A stretch of 64,000 nucleotides of DNA, from assembly GCF_016907715.1 (NCBI RefSeq), contig NZ_JAFBCM010000001.1:7975420-8039419 (forward strand), in the 5' to 3' direction. This stretch comes from Tenggerimyces flavus. Lineage in GTDB: Bacteria > Actinomycetota > Actinomycetes > Propionibacteriales > Actinopolymorphaceae. Every line of letters begins with the position of its first letter. Position 1 is the stretch's first letter. The position numbers were made by a program, and so were the translations under genes. Below, in pieces: positions 7,936-16,013 of this stretch. The notes under the pieces are model-generated. The model had not been told where the DNA came from. It ran no database searches and was given only the letters and a program-made list of their open reading frames with translations.

Positions 7936-9210
7936 ATGACCACCGTCCTGATCTCCGGCGCCAGCGTCGCCGGCCCGACCCTCGCCTACTGGCTCCACAA
8001 GTACGGCTTCCACACGACCGTCCTCGAGCGCACCCAAGAGCTCAGGGCCGGGTATGGCGGCCACGCCGTCGACCTGTTCGGCCCGGCCGTCGAGATCGCC
8101 AGCAAGATGCGCGTCCTCCCGCGAGTACAAGCCGCCAGAACGATGACCGAGCGCCTCTTCTTCGACCGCGAAGGCAAGCGCCCGCTCGAGGTCGACCTGA
8201 AGCGCATCGTCGCCGGCATCTCCGACCAGCACGTTGAGATCATGCGCGGCGAGCTCGCGACGATCCTGCACGACGCGACCAAGAACGACGTCGAGTACGT
8301 CTTCGGCGATTCCATCGCCACGCTCGACGACACAGCAAACGGCGTCCACGTCACGTTCGAGCACAGCTCGGCACGACGCACGTTCGACCTCGTCATCGGC
8401 GCCGACGGTCTGCACTCGAACGTCAGACGCCTCACGTTCGGACCAGAGAACGACTACCGCACCTTCCTCGGCGGCTACCTCGCCGCGTTCACCGTCCCCA
8501 ACTACCTCGACCTGCAAGGCGAGATGCGCGCGTACAACACGCCCGGCAAGCTCGCCGGCCTCTACGGCGTCCGCCAAACCGGCGAGGCGCGCGCCGCGTT
8601 CATCTTCCTGCGCGACGACGAACTCGACTACGACTACCGCGACACCGAGCAGCAGAAGCGCCTCGTCCAACGCGAATACGCCAACGTGGGTTGGGAAATC
8701 CCCAGACTGCTTCAAGAGCTGGAGCACGCCGACGACTTCTACCTCGACTCGATCAGCCAGATCGTCATGGACACCTGGTCGCGCGGCCGCGTCACGCTCG
8801 TCGGCGACGCCGGCTACTCCCCCGCGCCGGCGGTCGGCGGCGGTACGAGCATCGCGATGGTCGGCGCGTACGTCCTCGCCGGCGAGCTCCGCCAGGCGAA
8901 CGGCGACCACACCACAGCGTTCCCGGAGTACGAGCAAGCCATGAGGCAGATCGTCACCCGCTTCCGCACGGTCGGCCCGACGACGATGAAGACGATCGTC
9001 CCGCGCACCAAGGCCCAGATCGCCACCACCGCGGCCATGCTGCGCGTCGTTCCCAAGCTCCCCATCAGCCTCCAACGAACCCTGTCGAACTTCCAGGGCG
9101 GCGTGGCCAAGGCGATCGAGTCCATCACGTTGCGGGACTACGAGCCCGCCACACCAGCCGTCCCAGGATTTCCCGTTACGCTGCAGCGCAACACAGGGAG
9201 CCCGGAGTGA
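7936..9210 (+). CDS. FAD-dependent monooxygenase (class A flavoprotein)
   Basis: A 424-residue aromatic-hydroxylase-like flavoenzyme. The N-terminal VLISGASVAGPTLAYWLHKY is the FAD dinucleotide-binding motif, the middle strand FDLVIGADGLHSNVRRLTFG is the DG motif, and VTLVGDAGYSPAPAVGGGTS is the GD motif that contacts the FAD ribose. This set is characteristic of p-hydroxybenzoate-hydroxylase-type monooxygenases, including tetracycline-inactivating and polyketide-tailoring enzymes; the substrate is unknown. AAGGA lies ahead of the ATG. It is divergent from a TetR regulator and probably controlled by it. A CRP-like palindrome overlaps its stop codon. Confidence 0.9.
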   Translation: MTTVLISGASVAGPTLAYWLHKYGFHTTVLERTQELRAGYGGHAVDLFGPAVEIASKMRVLPRVQAARTMTERLFFDREGKRPLEVDLKRIVAGISDQHVEIMRGELATILHDATKNDVEYVFGDSIATLDDTANGVHVTFEHSSARRTFDLVIGADGLHSNVRRLTFGPENDYRTFLGGYLAAFTVPNYLDLQGEMRAYNTPGKLAGLYGVRQTGEARAAFIFLRDDELDYDYRDTEQQKRLVQREYANVGWEIPRLLQELEHADDFYLDSISQIVMDTWSRGRVTLVGDAGYSPAPAVGGGTSIAMVGAYVLAGELRQANGDHTTAFPEYEQAMRQIVTRFRTVGPTTMKTIVPRTKAQIATTAAMLRVVPKLPISLQRTLSNFQGGVAKAIESITLRDYEPATPAVPGFPVTLQRNTGSPE

Positions 9211-9221
9211 CGCAGGTCACA
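9206..9221. promoter_or_regulatory. CRP/GlxR-like palindrome
   Basis: AGTGACGCAGGTCACA matches the CRP-family pattern TGTGA-N6-TCACA at nine of the ten defined bases (first T replaced by A). It overlaps the monooxygenase stop codon and lies 26-41 bp upstream of the start of the next plus-strand gene, where it could act on that gene's promoter. A single chance match is possible. Confidence 0.35.
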
Positions 9222-9246
9222 TAACGGACTGGACAGGCTTGGGGTC

Positions 9247-11010
9247 TTGGGAGACGTGGGAACGCTGACCGCTCAATCGCCCGCCACGACAGCAGAACAG
9301 CCGAAGCGAGGCAGACGCCTGCTCGCGGACCTCGCGGCGATGGGGAGCATGGTCGCGCTCGCCTTCCTCGTCTTCGCCAGGCTGTGGGTCGATCCAACCC
9401 GCCGCTACCTGATCGACGGCGCGTCGGACCAGCAGCTGTTCGAGTGGTTCTTCGCGCAGACGGCACACGCGCTCGTGCGCGGCGACGACCTGCTGTTCTC
9501 GAACTTCATCAACTTCCCGACCGGCATCAACGTGATGGCGAACACCGCGAGCTTCGGGCTCTCCATCCCGCTCGCACCAGTGACGCTGACGCTCGGCGCC
9601 TCGGTCACGTGGGCGATCGTGCTCCTCGTCGGCCTCGCGGGTACGGCGATCGGCTGGTACTGGCTGATGTCGCGCTACCTCGTCACCTCGCGGCTCGGCG
9701 CGGCGATCGGCGCCGGCCTCGCGGGCTTCGCGCCGTCGATGATCTCGCAGGCACAGGCGCACCCGCAGATGATGGTGCTGTTCCCCGTCCCGTTCATCAT
9801 CATCCAACTGATCAAGCTGTATCGCGGCCAGCGCATCGTGCTGAACGGGATCCTGCTCGGGCTGATCGTGACGTGGCAGCTGTTCATCGGCGAAGAGGCG
9901 TTGATGATCGCGGCGATCGGGATCGCGACGTTCATCGTCGCGTGGGCCGCGATGCACTGGTCGGAGTTCCGCGCCCGATTCCGTACGACCGCACTCGGCG
10001 TCGCGATCGGCGCGGCCGTCTCGCTGGTGATCTGCGCGTACCCACTGTGGTTCCAGTTCACGGGACCACAGAGCTACAGCGCCTTGCTGCACGGGCCTTC
10101 CGGCAACCCGCTCGAGTCGTTCTGGTCGTTCTCGACCGAGTCGCTGCTCGGCCACGCGGAGATCGCGCGACAGCTGTCGATGAACCGGACCGAGGAGAAC
10201 TCGTTCTTCGGCTGGCCCCTGCTGGCGTTGACGATCGCGTTGGTCGTGTGGCTGTGGAAGCGCAAGGTCGCGCGCGTCCTGATGATCGTGATCGTCGTCG
10301 CCGCGGCGCTCTCGCTAGGCCCGAGGGTCGTGCTCAACGGCGAGGCCACCTGGATGCCCGCACCGTGGATCCTGTTCCGCCATATGCCCTTGCTGGACTC
10401 GTTGTTGGAGTCGCGGCTCGCGATGATCTGCGTGCCAGCGATGGGCATCCTCATCGCGCTCGGCATCGACCGGCTGCGCAAGTCGACCGCGCCGACACGC
10501 TATCGGGTGGTCGGGTACGCGGCGATTGCCCTTGCCCTGTTGCCGATCTTCCCCACTCCCCTGCGGGCCGCCGACCGCGAGCCGCTACCGGAGTTCTTCG
10601 CCGACGGAACGTACCGCGCGTACGTCCCGGAGGGCGGCACCGTGATCCCCGTTCCGCCAACGGTGCCGGGCGATGTGGACGCGTACGACTGGCAGGTCAA
10701 GACGGGGATGGAGTTCCACATCCCCGAGGGCTACTTCGTCGGGCCGTGGGACGAGACCGGGCGCGCGTCGTACGGCGCCTACCCGCGGCCGATGTCGTGG
10801 CTGCTGCGCCGGATCCGCGACGGCGAGGGACTGACGGTCAACGAGGCGGACAAGGCGCAGGCGAAGGCCGATCTGGAGTTCTGGAAGGCGTCCGTGGTCG
10901 TGCTCGGCGACCAACCGCACCGAGACGAGCTGAAGACCGCGGTCGACGAGCTCCTTGGCGAGGAGGGCGAGCTCGTCGGCGGGCTCTACGTGTGGAAGGT
11001 CGCGCCATGA
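9247..11010 (+). CDS. Polytopic membrane protein, GT-C glycosyltransferase-like
   Basis: A 587-residue protein with roughly ten hydrophobic segments in its first 420 residues and a soluble C-terminal part. Early features resemble GT-C membrane glycosyltransferases: a first membrane helix (GSMVALAFLVFARLW), then an extracytoplasmic loop with ASDQQLFEWFFAQTAHAL and NFPTGINVMANTAS. No donor or acceptor can be named. Starts are uncertain: TTG 9247 and GTG 9256 are both in frame. Its stop overlaps the ATG of the following hydrolase gene (ATGA), so the two are translationally coupled. Confidence 0.75.
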   Translation: MGDVGTLTAQSPATTAEQPKRGRRLLADLAAMGSMVALAFLVFARLWVDPTRRYLIDGASDQQLFEWFFAQTAHALVRGDDLLFSNFINFPTGINVMANTASFGLSIPLAPVTLTLGASVTWAIVLLVGLAGTAIGWYWLMSRYLVTSRLGAAIGAGLAGFAPSMISQAQAHPQMMVLFPVPFIIIQLIKLYRGQRIVLNGILLGLIVTWQLFIGEEALMIAAIGIATFIVAWAAMHWSEFRARFRTTALGVAIGAAVSLVICAYPLWFQFTGPQSYSALLHGPSGNPLESFWSFSTESLLGHAEIARQLSMNRTEENSFFGWPLLALTIALVVWLWKRKVARVLMIVIVVAAALSLGPRVVLNGEATWMPAPWILFRHMPLLDSLLESRLAMICVPAMGILIALGIDRLRKSTAPTRYRVVGYAAIALALLPIFPTPLRAADREPLPEFFADGTYRAYVPEGGTVIPVPPTVPGDVDAYDWQVKTGMEFHIPEGYFVGPWDETGRASYGAYPRPMSWLLRRIRDGEGLTVNEADKAQAKADLEFWKASVVVLGDQPHRDELKTAVDELLGEEGELVGGLYVWKVAP

Positions 11011-11543
11011 GCGAGCGGCACGTCGTGATCGCGCCGGGCGGGCGGTACGGCCCGTCCGCGCCGCTGCTGTTCTACCCCGGCGAGGCGGCCGAACGTCGTG
11101 GCGCGGTCGTGCATCCGATCGACTGGGAGTACCCGCTCGACACCCCGGCGGACCGGCGAGTGCCGTGGGTGCACGAACGGGTCGCGCCGGTGCTCGACGA
11201 GGCCGGGCCTGGCGCGCTGGTCGTCGGCAAGTCCCTCGGCACACTGAGCGCCCCGCTCGCCGCCGACCGGGAGCTGCCGGCGGTGTGGCTGACGCCGTTG
11301 CTGACCGAGGCGCCTTGCGTGGAGGGCCTGCGGCGCGCGACCGCACCGTTCCTGCTCGTGGGCGGTACGGCGGACAAGCTGTGGGTGGGTGACCTCGCCC
11401 GCGAGCTGACGCCGTACGTACTGGAGATCGAGGGCGCCGACCACGGCATGTTCCTGCCCGGTCCGCTGAGTGAGTCGGCGGCCGTCCTCGGTCAGGTCGT
11501 GGCCGCCGTCGAGACGTTCCTCGACGACGTCGTCTGGCCTTAA
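11007..11543 (+). CDS. Small alpha/beta-hydrolase-fold protein
   Basis: A 178-residue protein with MSERHVVIAPGGRYGPSAPL at the start, a nucleophile elbow GKSLGT near residues 74-79 in place of GxSxG, and a late ADHGMF segment supplying a histidine. This fits short dienelactone-hydrolase-like alpha/beta hydrolases. Its ATG overlaps the preceding membrane-protein stop codon by 4 bp. The stop codon TAA overlaps the convergent FG-GAP gene's stop within TTAA at 11540-11543. Substrate unknown. Confidence 0.75.
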   Translation: MSERHVVIAPGGRYGPSAPLLFYPGEAAERRGAVVHPIDWEYPLDTPADRRVPWVHERVAPVLDEAGPGALVVGKSLGTLSAPLAADRELPAVWLTPLLTEAPCVEGLRRATAPFLLVGGTADKLWVGDLARELTPYVLEIEGADHGMFLPGPLSESAAVLGQVVAAVETFLDDVVWP

Positions 11544-13153
11544 TAGAGAGCGGAACCGAAGAACTCGAAGGCGGTCGGCTTACCGCCGAGGCCGCCCGAG
11601 CCCTGGAACCACAGCTGCGCACGTGACGTGGTCTGGACGCCCTTCGCCGAGCCGTACAGGACGTTCACCACGCCGGCTGAGCTGGCGCCAGCGTCGCGCT
11701 TGTCGTTCGGTACGCCGACGACGAGGTCCGCGCGGCCGTCGCGGTCGAAGTCGTTGGCCGCGAGCGCCTCGCCGAAGCTCTCGTTCTCGCCCGCCTCGCC
11801 TGGCACCGAGCCGCTGTCCTGGCTGTCGAGCACGTTCCCGCGTACGGTCAGCCGCCCCGCGGACTCGCTGCCGTAGAACACCGTCACCGAACCCTGCGCC
11901 GTGTCCTCGTCGCTGGGCGCGCCCACCGCGAGGTCGCACGCGCCGTCGCCGTTGAAGTCCGCGGCCGCGAGCGCGGTGCCGAACACGTCGCCCGCCTCGG
12001 CGATGCCGAGCACGTTCGCCAAGTCCTGATGGAGAATCCCACCGCGCCCGACCAGGCCGACTGCCGAGCCCTCGATCACGTCCACCTCGCCGGCGCCGCG
12101 CGCGGCGCCGATGCCCTCGAACCGGGCGCCGACCGCCAGATCGTCGTGCCCGTCGGCGCCGAAGTCGCCCGCGGCGAGGCTCTCGCCGAACCGGTCGCCG
12201 TCCTCGGCGACATCGGCCACGCCATCCTCGCCCTGGCTCCAGGGGAAGGCGGAGGGACCGGCGACCAGCCCGGCTGAGGAGCCGGACAACACCTGGACGG
12301 CGCCGGCGTCGTCGATGCCGCGTACGCCCTCGCCTGGTACGCCGATCGCGAGATCCTCCGCGCCGTCGCCGTCGAAGTCGCCCGCGGCGAGGCTGCTGCC
12401 GAAGCCGTCCTCAGGCTCGGCGGCGTCGGGGACGCCCTCGCTGTTCTGGTTCCAGTACTGGCTGCGGCTGGACACGATCGGCAGGCCGTGCGGCGTTCCG
12501 TACAGAACAGTCACCGAACCCGCCTCGTCGACCGCGCCGAACATCCAGTCCACGTTGTCGTCCGGGGCACCGACCGCGAGGTCGTCGCGGCCGTCGCCGT
12601 CGAAGTCGCCGACCGCGAGCGCTGAGCCGAACTTGGCCGCCGGGTTCCAGTCCGCGCCAACGTTCAACGCACCTTGGCGAATCACGCGGGCCGGCTGGTC
12701 GCGCGAGACCTCGACGCCCGCGGACGCGCCCTCGAACACGAGCACCTCGCTGGCCCGCCCGTCCGTTCCGGGAGCGCCGACCACCAGCTCGCTGCACCCG
12801 TCGCCGTCGAAGTCACCGGCGGCGACCGAGCCGCCGAAGCTCTCGTTCGGCGCGGGGGTGCCGGGGACGCCGGGGGTGTCCCTGGTCAGGTACTGCGCGC
12901 CCTTGCCGGACAGCCCCTTGGTGCCGCCGTACAGGATCTCGACCGCCCCGCCGCCGGAGTCCTCGACGCCGTCGACCGCGTCGTACGGAACGCCGATCGC
13001 GAGGTCGGCGTAGCCGTCGCAGTTGAAGTCCGTGCTCGCGGACCTACCGACCGCGCGGTCGGGATCCGGGGAGGCGAACGCCGACCCGGCGGGCAGCACG
13101 ATGAGCACGCTCACCACCGCCAGGCACCAGCCGACCCCTCGCGTCCGCACCAA
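11540..13153 (-). CDS. Secreted FG-GAP repeat (integrin alpha-like beta-propeller) protein
   Basis: A 537-residue exported protein. A signal peptide (charged MVRTRGVG, hydrophobic core, then AFASPD cleavage region) precedes seven repeats with the calcium-binding core DFDGDG followed by DLAVGAP, beginning with DFNCDGYADLAIGVP and ending DFDRDGRADLVVGVP. Seven blades would close one complete propeller. Such proteins bind polysaccharide or protein ligands or carry phospholipase activity; no catalytic motif is visible. The start is TTG 13153 or the adjacent GTG 13150. The two flanking genes are unrelated. Confidence 0.88.
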   Translation of the reverse strand: MVRTRGVGWCLAVVSVLIVLPAGSAFASPDPDRAVGRSASTDFNCDGYADLAIGVPYDAVDGVEDSGGGAVEILYGGTKGLSGKGAQYLTRDTPGVPGTPAPNESFGGSVAAGDFDGDGCSELVVGAPGTDGRASEVLVFEGASAGVEVSRDQPARVIRQGALNVGADWNPAAKFGSALAVGDFDGDGRDDLAVGAPDDNVDWMFGAVDEAGSVTVLYGTPHGLPIVSSRSQYWNQNSEGVPDAAEPEDGFGSSLAAGDFDGDGAEDLAIGVPGEGVRGIDDAGAVQVLSGSSAGLVAGPSAFPWSQGEDGVADVAEDGDRFGESLAAGDFGADGHDDLAVGARFEGIGAARGAGEVDVIEGSAVGLVGRGGILHQDLANVLGIAEAGDVFGTALAAADFNGDGACDLAVGAPSDEDTAQGSVTVFYGSESAGRLTVRGNVLDSQDSGSVPGEAGENESFGEALAANDFDRDGRADLVVGVPNDKRDAGASSAGVVNVLYGSAKGVQTTSRAQLWFQGSGGLGGKPTAFEFFGSALY

Positions 13154-13214
13154 CGCATGATTGCAGACAGTTGTTACACGGGGAATGGTCGTCGGGTCCG
13201 GGCGCCGAGGACGG

Positions 13215-14078
13215 TCACCGCGCGCCCTTCTCCAGCAGGTACGCGGCGGCGTCGGGTTGGTCGAAGTACCGGGCCCAGCCGAGCGGCGTCGCGTGGAACG
13301 CCGGATCCTCGGCAGTCAGGTCGGCACCGGCCTCCACCAGCAGCTTCAGCGTCTCCAACTCGCCGGAGCCGGCGGCGAGCTGGACTGCCGTACGACCGAG
13401 GGCGGAGCGGGCGTCGATGGCGAAGCCGAGCGCGAGCAGGGGCGGGACCGCGTCCCAGCGCTTGGCCGCGGCCGCCTCGGCGACCAGGCTGGGGCGTTCG
13501 GTGCGGACACGGTCCAGGTCGGCCGGGCGGTCGCCGTTCAGCAGGGCGGTGACCGAGGGGTCCTCGGACTGCTGACCGCGGTAGAGGTCGCGGACCACGC
13601 CGACCTCGGCGCCGTGGTGGATGAGCTCGTCGAGGATGTGCAGGGCGAACGTGTTGCCGCTGTCCTTGCCGTATCGGCCGGCGAGCTCGCCCATCGGGCG
13701 GTCGAGGTCGTCCTGGCTGAGCGCGGCGAGCCGGCGACGCCAGACGGCGTAGGCGTGGTCGAGCCCCTCGATGGCCGCGGCGGCGGTGGTGCGCGTCGTC
13801 GGCAGCCCGTCGTCCGGCAGGGGTTGGTGGCCGAACCACGTCGCGGTCCGTTCGGCCTGCAGGACGTCCATCAGGTGGTTCAGCCGCCACGAGATCGTGG
13901 TGAACGGCGGCGGGTCGGGCGGCAGTGCGTCCCCGTCCGCCTTACCGTCGCGGATGGACCAGCAACCCGGCATGGGCTCCCAGGAGAACTCCTCGTCGGT
14001 CAGGCCCTCCACGCGGGTACGGAGGCGCTCCCAGGCGAAGTCGGACAGTCCCAACAGGTCTTCTCTGAGTTCGGTCAT
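13215..14078 (-). CDS. DinB-like four-helix protein fused to ankyrin repeats
   Basis: A 287-residue protein. Residues 1 to about 170 are a DinB/YfiT-like bundle: TELREDLLGLSDFAWERL, then WRLNHLMDVL and HILDELIHHGAEVGVVRDLY supply three histidines suited to one metal ion, the usual DinB site. The C-terminal 90 residues form about three ankyrin-type repeats (DARSALGRTAVQLAAGSGEL and ETLKLLVEAGADL, then ATPLGWARYFDQPDAAAYLL). ATG 14078 is preferred over a longer frame that would cross the inverted repeat upstream. It is divergent from a WYL-domain regulator, 53 bp away, and is its likely target. Confidence 0.82.
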   Translation of the reverse strand: MTELREDLLGLSDFAWERLRTRVEGLTDEEFSWEPMPGCWSIRDGKADGDALPPDPPPFTTISWRLNHLMDVLQAERTATWFGHQPLPDDGLPTTRTTAAAAIEGLDHAYAVWRRRLAALSQDDLDRPMGELAGRYGKDSGNTFALHILDELIHHGAEVGVVRDLYRGQQSEDPSVTALLNGDRPADLDRVRTERPSLVAEAAAAKRWDAVPPLLALGFAIDARSALGRTAVQLAAGSGELETLKLLVEAGADLTAEDPAFHATPLGWARYFDQPDAAAYLLEKGAR

Positions 14079-14095
14079 GGGCTCAACGTTAGGAC

Positions 14096-14124
14096 GCTCT
14101 GCGGACAGGATCGGTCCGCAGAGC
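14096..14124. promoter_or_regulatory. Inverted repeat between dinB-ankyrin gene and WYL regulator
   Basis: Perfect 11-bp arms GCTCTGCGGAC (14096-14106) and GTCCGCAGAGC (14114-14124) with a 7-bp spacer occupy most of the 53-bp divergent intergenic region, ending 7 bp before the regulator ATG. This is a strong candidate operator for the adjacent helix-turn-helix/WYL protein. Confidence 0.6.
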
Positions 14125-14131
14125 GGGGACA

Positions 14132-15151
14132 ATGGAGAACGTGGACACCGCCTCGCGCCTGCTCCGGCTGCTGACGCTGCTCCAGTCCCGCCCGCAATGG
14201 GACGGCGAGGAACTGGCCCACCGGCTGGAGGTCACCACGCGTACGGTCCGCCGCGACGTCACGAGGCTCCGTTCGCTCGGCTACCCGGTCTCCGCCGAGG
14301 CCGGGCTCGGCGGCGGCTACCGGCTCGGCCCAGGCGGGCGGCTGCCCCCGTTGCTGCTGGACGACGACGAGGCAGTGGCGATCGCCGTCGGGCTGCGGGT
14401 GGCGACGACCACGACGGTGTCGGGCGTCGAGGACGGTGCGATCGCGGCGCTGGCCAAGCTGCACCAGGTCCTGCCGGCGCGGCTGCGCGAACGGGTCACC
14501 GCGATCGGCGCGAGCATGGTCCAGCTGCCGCAGGGCGACCTGCCGCAGGTCGACGCCGACGTCCTCGTCACGCTCGCCGCCGGCTGCCGGCACACCGAAG
14601 GGCTGCGGTTCCGGTACCGCCGGCACAGTGGCGAGGAGTCGGAGCGGTCGGTGGAGCCGTTCCAGATCGTGCACACCGGCCGCCGCTGGTACCTGGTGGC
14701 GAGGGACCGTTCGCACGGCGAGTGGCGGACGTTCCGGATCGACCGGATCTCCGCACCGCAGCTGACCGGAATGCGGTACCGGCTCGAGGATCCCCCCGAC
14801 GCGGTCGCGCTCGTCGCGGAGGGAACGGGCGTTACGCCGTGGGAGATCAAGGCGACGCTGCGCGTGCACGTACCCGCGGAGACGGCGCGCCGGCAGATCC
14901 CGCCGGGCCGCGGCGTGGTCGAGCCGATCGACGAGTCGACCTGCCTGGTCCGCATGGCGGCGAACGAGCTCGGCCCGCTCGTCGGGGCGGTCACGATGAT
15001 TCCCTGGGAGTTCGAAGTCCTGTCACCGGACGTGCTCCGCGACGCGGTCCTCGACCTCGGCGCCCGCCTCACTCGCTCGGCAGTCGGCGGCATGCGGGCA
15101 AAAGAAAACCCGGCCCACGAGGAGCCGGGTGGTATACGTGAGGAACCCTAG
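14132..15151 (+). CDS. HTH-WYL domain transcriptional regulator (YafY/DeoR-like)
   Basis: A 339-residue regulator. The N-terminal winged helix (residues 5-60) shows RLLRLLTLLQSRPQWDGEEL, LEVTTRTVRRDVTRLRSLGY and a GGGYRLG wing. The middle and C-terminal parts hold the WYL domain, with GRRWYLVARDRSHGEWRTFR as its core, followed by a WCX-type extension. WYL proteins sense nucleic acid or small ligands and often govern stress or defence genes; here the partner is the divergent DinB-ankyrin gene. The 3' end overlaps an intrinsic terminator that works on the opposite strand. Confidence 0.92.
   Translation: MENVDTASRLLRLLTLLQSRPQWDGEELAHRLEVTTRTVRRDVTRLRSLGYPVSAEAGLGGGYRLGPGGRLPPLLLDDDEAVAIAVGLRVATTTTVSGVEDGAIAALAKLHQVLPARLRERVTAIGASMVQLPQGDLPQVDADVLVTLAAGCRHTEGLRFRYRRHSGEESERSVEPFQIVHTGRRWYLVARDRSHGEWRTFRIDRISAPQLTGMRYRLEDPPDAVALVAEGTGVTPWEIKATLRVHVPAETARRQIPPGRGVVEPIDESTCLVRMAANELGPLVGAVTMIPWEFEVLSPDVLRDAVLDLGARLTRSAVGGMRAKENPAHEEPGGIREEP
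15108..15130 (-). terminator. Intrinsic terminator for the NYN gene
   Basis: On the minus strand ACCCGGC-(9 nt)-GCCGGGT is followed directly by TTTCTTTTG, a classical stem plus U-tract. It lies 79 bp after the NYN-gene stop codon and inside the 3' end of the oppositely oriented WYL regulator gene. Confidence 0.7.
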
Positions 15152-15208
15152 CCGGTCTGGGGCTGGCCGGACAGGGACGAAACGTAAAGTTTTCAATGGA
15201 TCGAAGTT

Positions 15209-15937
15209 TCACCATCCCTCGGGGAGGGAATAGGTAGCGGCTGGGTCCGGAAGCTGGTGGTCCCGAAAGTCGTGTGCGACCAACTGTCGCCAGAAATGTC
15301 TGCCGGCGCCTTCGCGTGCCAGACCGCGCAGCGCGCCGGCGAGATAGGTCGGGCTCGGGTTGACCAGGCCGACCGGAACGCGTTGACGCGCTTCCTGCAA
15401 GGGGAATCGTAGATCGCTGTCGTTGGAGATGACCAGGGCCGCATCGATCTTTCCGCCGAGCGCGTCGACGAGCAGGTGGCTCGCGACGTTGACGTCGGAG
15501 CCCTTCTCCTCGCGATAGGCGTACGACACCATGAACATCCCGCCGCTGATCCGCTTGTGCCCGTCGTGCACGACGACCGGCCAGTCCGAACGGACGAGCA
15601 ACGGGCGGCCCTTGGCGTCCCGGGTGGCGAGCGGCGAGGTGCGTACGCGGGAGACGTAGTAGCCGTACTCGATGTGGTCGACGCTCCCGCTCGCGAGCAG
15701 GGCCTTGAGGTAGACGTCCTGGTCCTGCTGGCCCTTGGGGTTGCTCGCGCCGTCGATCACAGCCGTGCAGTAGACGACGCGCTCGACCTGCGCGTCCTCC
15801 CAGTTCCGCCGTTCGCCGATCAGGTCGCAGGCGAGCGCGCGTACGTCCAACCAACGCCAGCCGGAAGTACCCCGACCACAGGACTGCCGTGCTCCGTAGT
15901 AGAGGTTGAAGCCGTCGACGTACACACCTACGCGCAT
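15209..15937 (-). CDS. NYN-domain (LabA/DUF88-like) ribonuclease-fold protein
   Basis: A 242-residue protein of the PIN-like NYN family. The opening [18 protein letters not shown] carries the first catalytic Asp and Asn. [17 protein letters not shown] carries a second acidic site, and [19 protein letters not shown] the third, all in conserved order. These proteins are metal-dependent RNases or RNA-processing factors; the target is unknown. It is a single-gene unit between a WYL regulator (convergent) and purH, ending in a U-tract terminator. Confidence 0.88.
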   Translation of the reverse strand: MRVGVYVDGFNLYYGARQSCGRGTSGWRWLDVRALACDLIGERRNWEDAQVERVVYCTAVIDGASNPKGQQDQDVYLKALLASGSVDHIEYGYYVSRVRTSPLATRDAKGRPLLVRSDWPVVVHDGHKRISGGMFMVSYAYREEKGSDVNVASHLLVDALGGKIDAALVISNDSDLRFPLQEARQRVPVGLVNPSPTYLAGALRGLAREGAGRHFWRQLVAHDFRDHQLPDPAATYSLPEGW

Positions 15938-16013
15938 CTTGCGACACAGTAGTAACGGGTACCGACCAAGATCGACATGAACGTCCCAGGCCGGCCAGGT
16001 GAAGCACGCCCAC

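Noticed and set aside
11540-11543. Functional meaning of the convergent TTAA stop overlap
   Set aside because: Two convergent genes sharing a TTAA is an economical but chance-prone arrangement in dense genomes.
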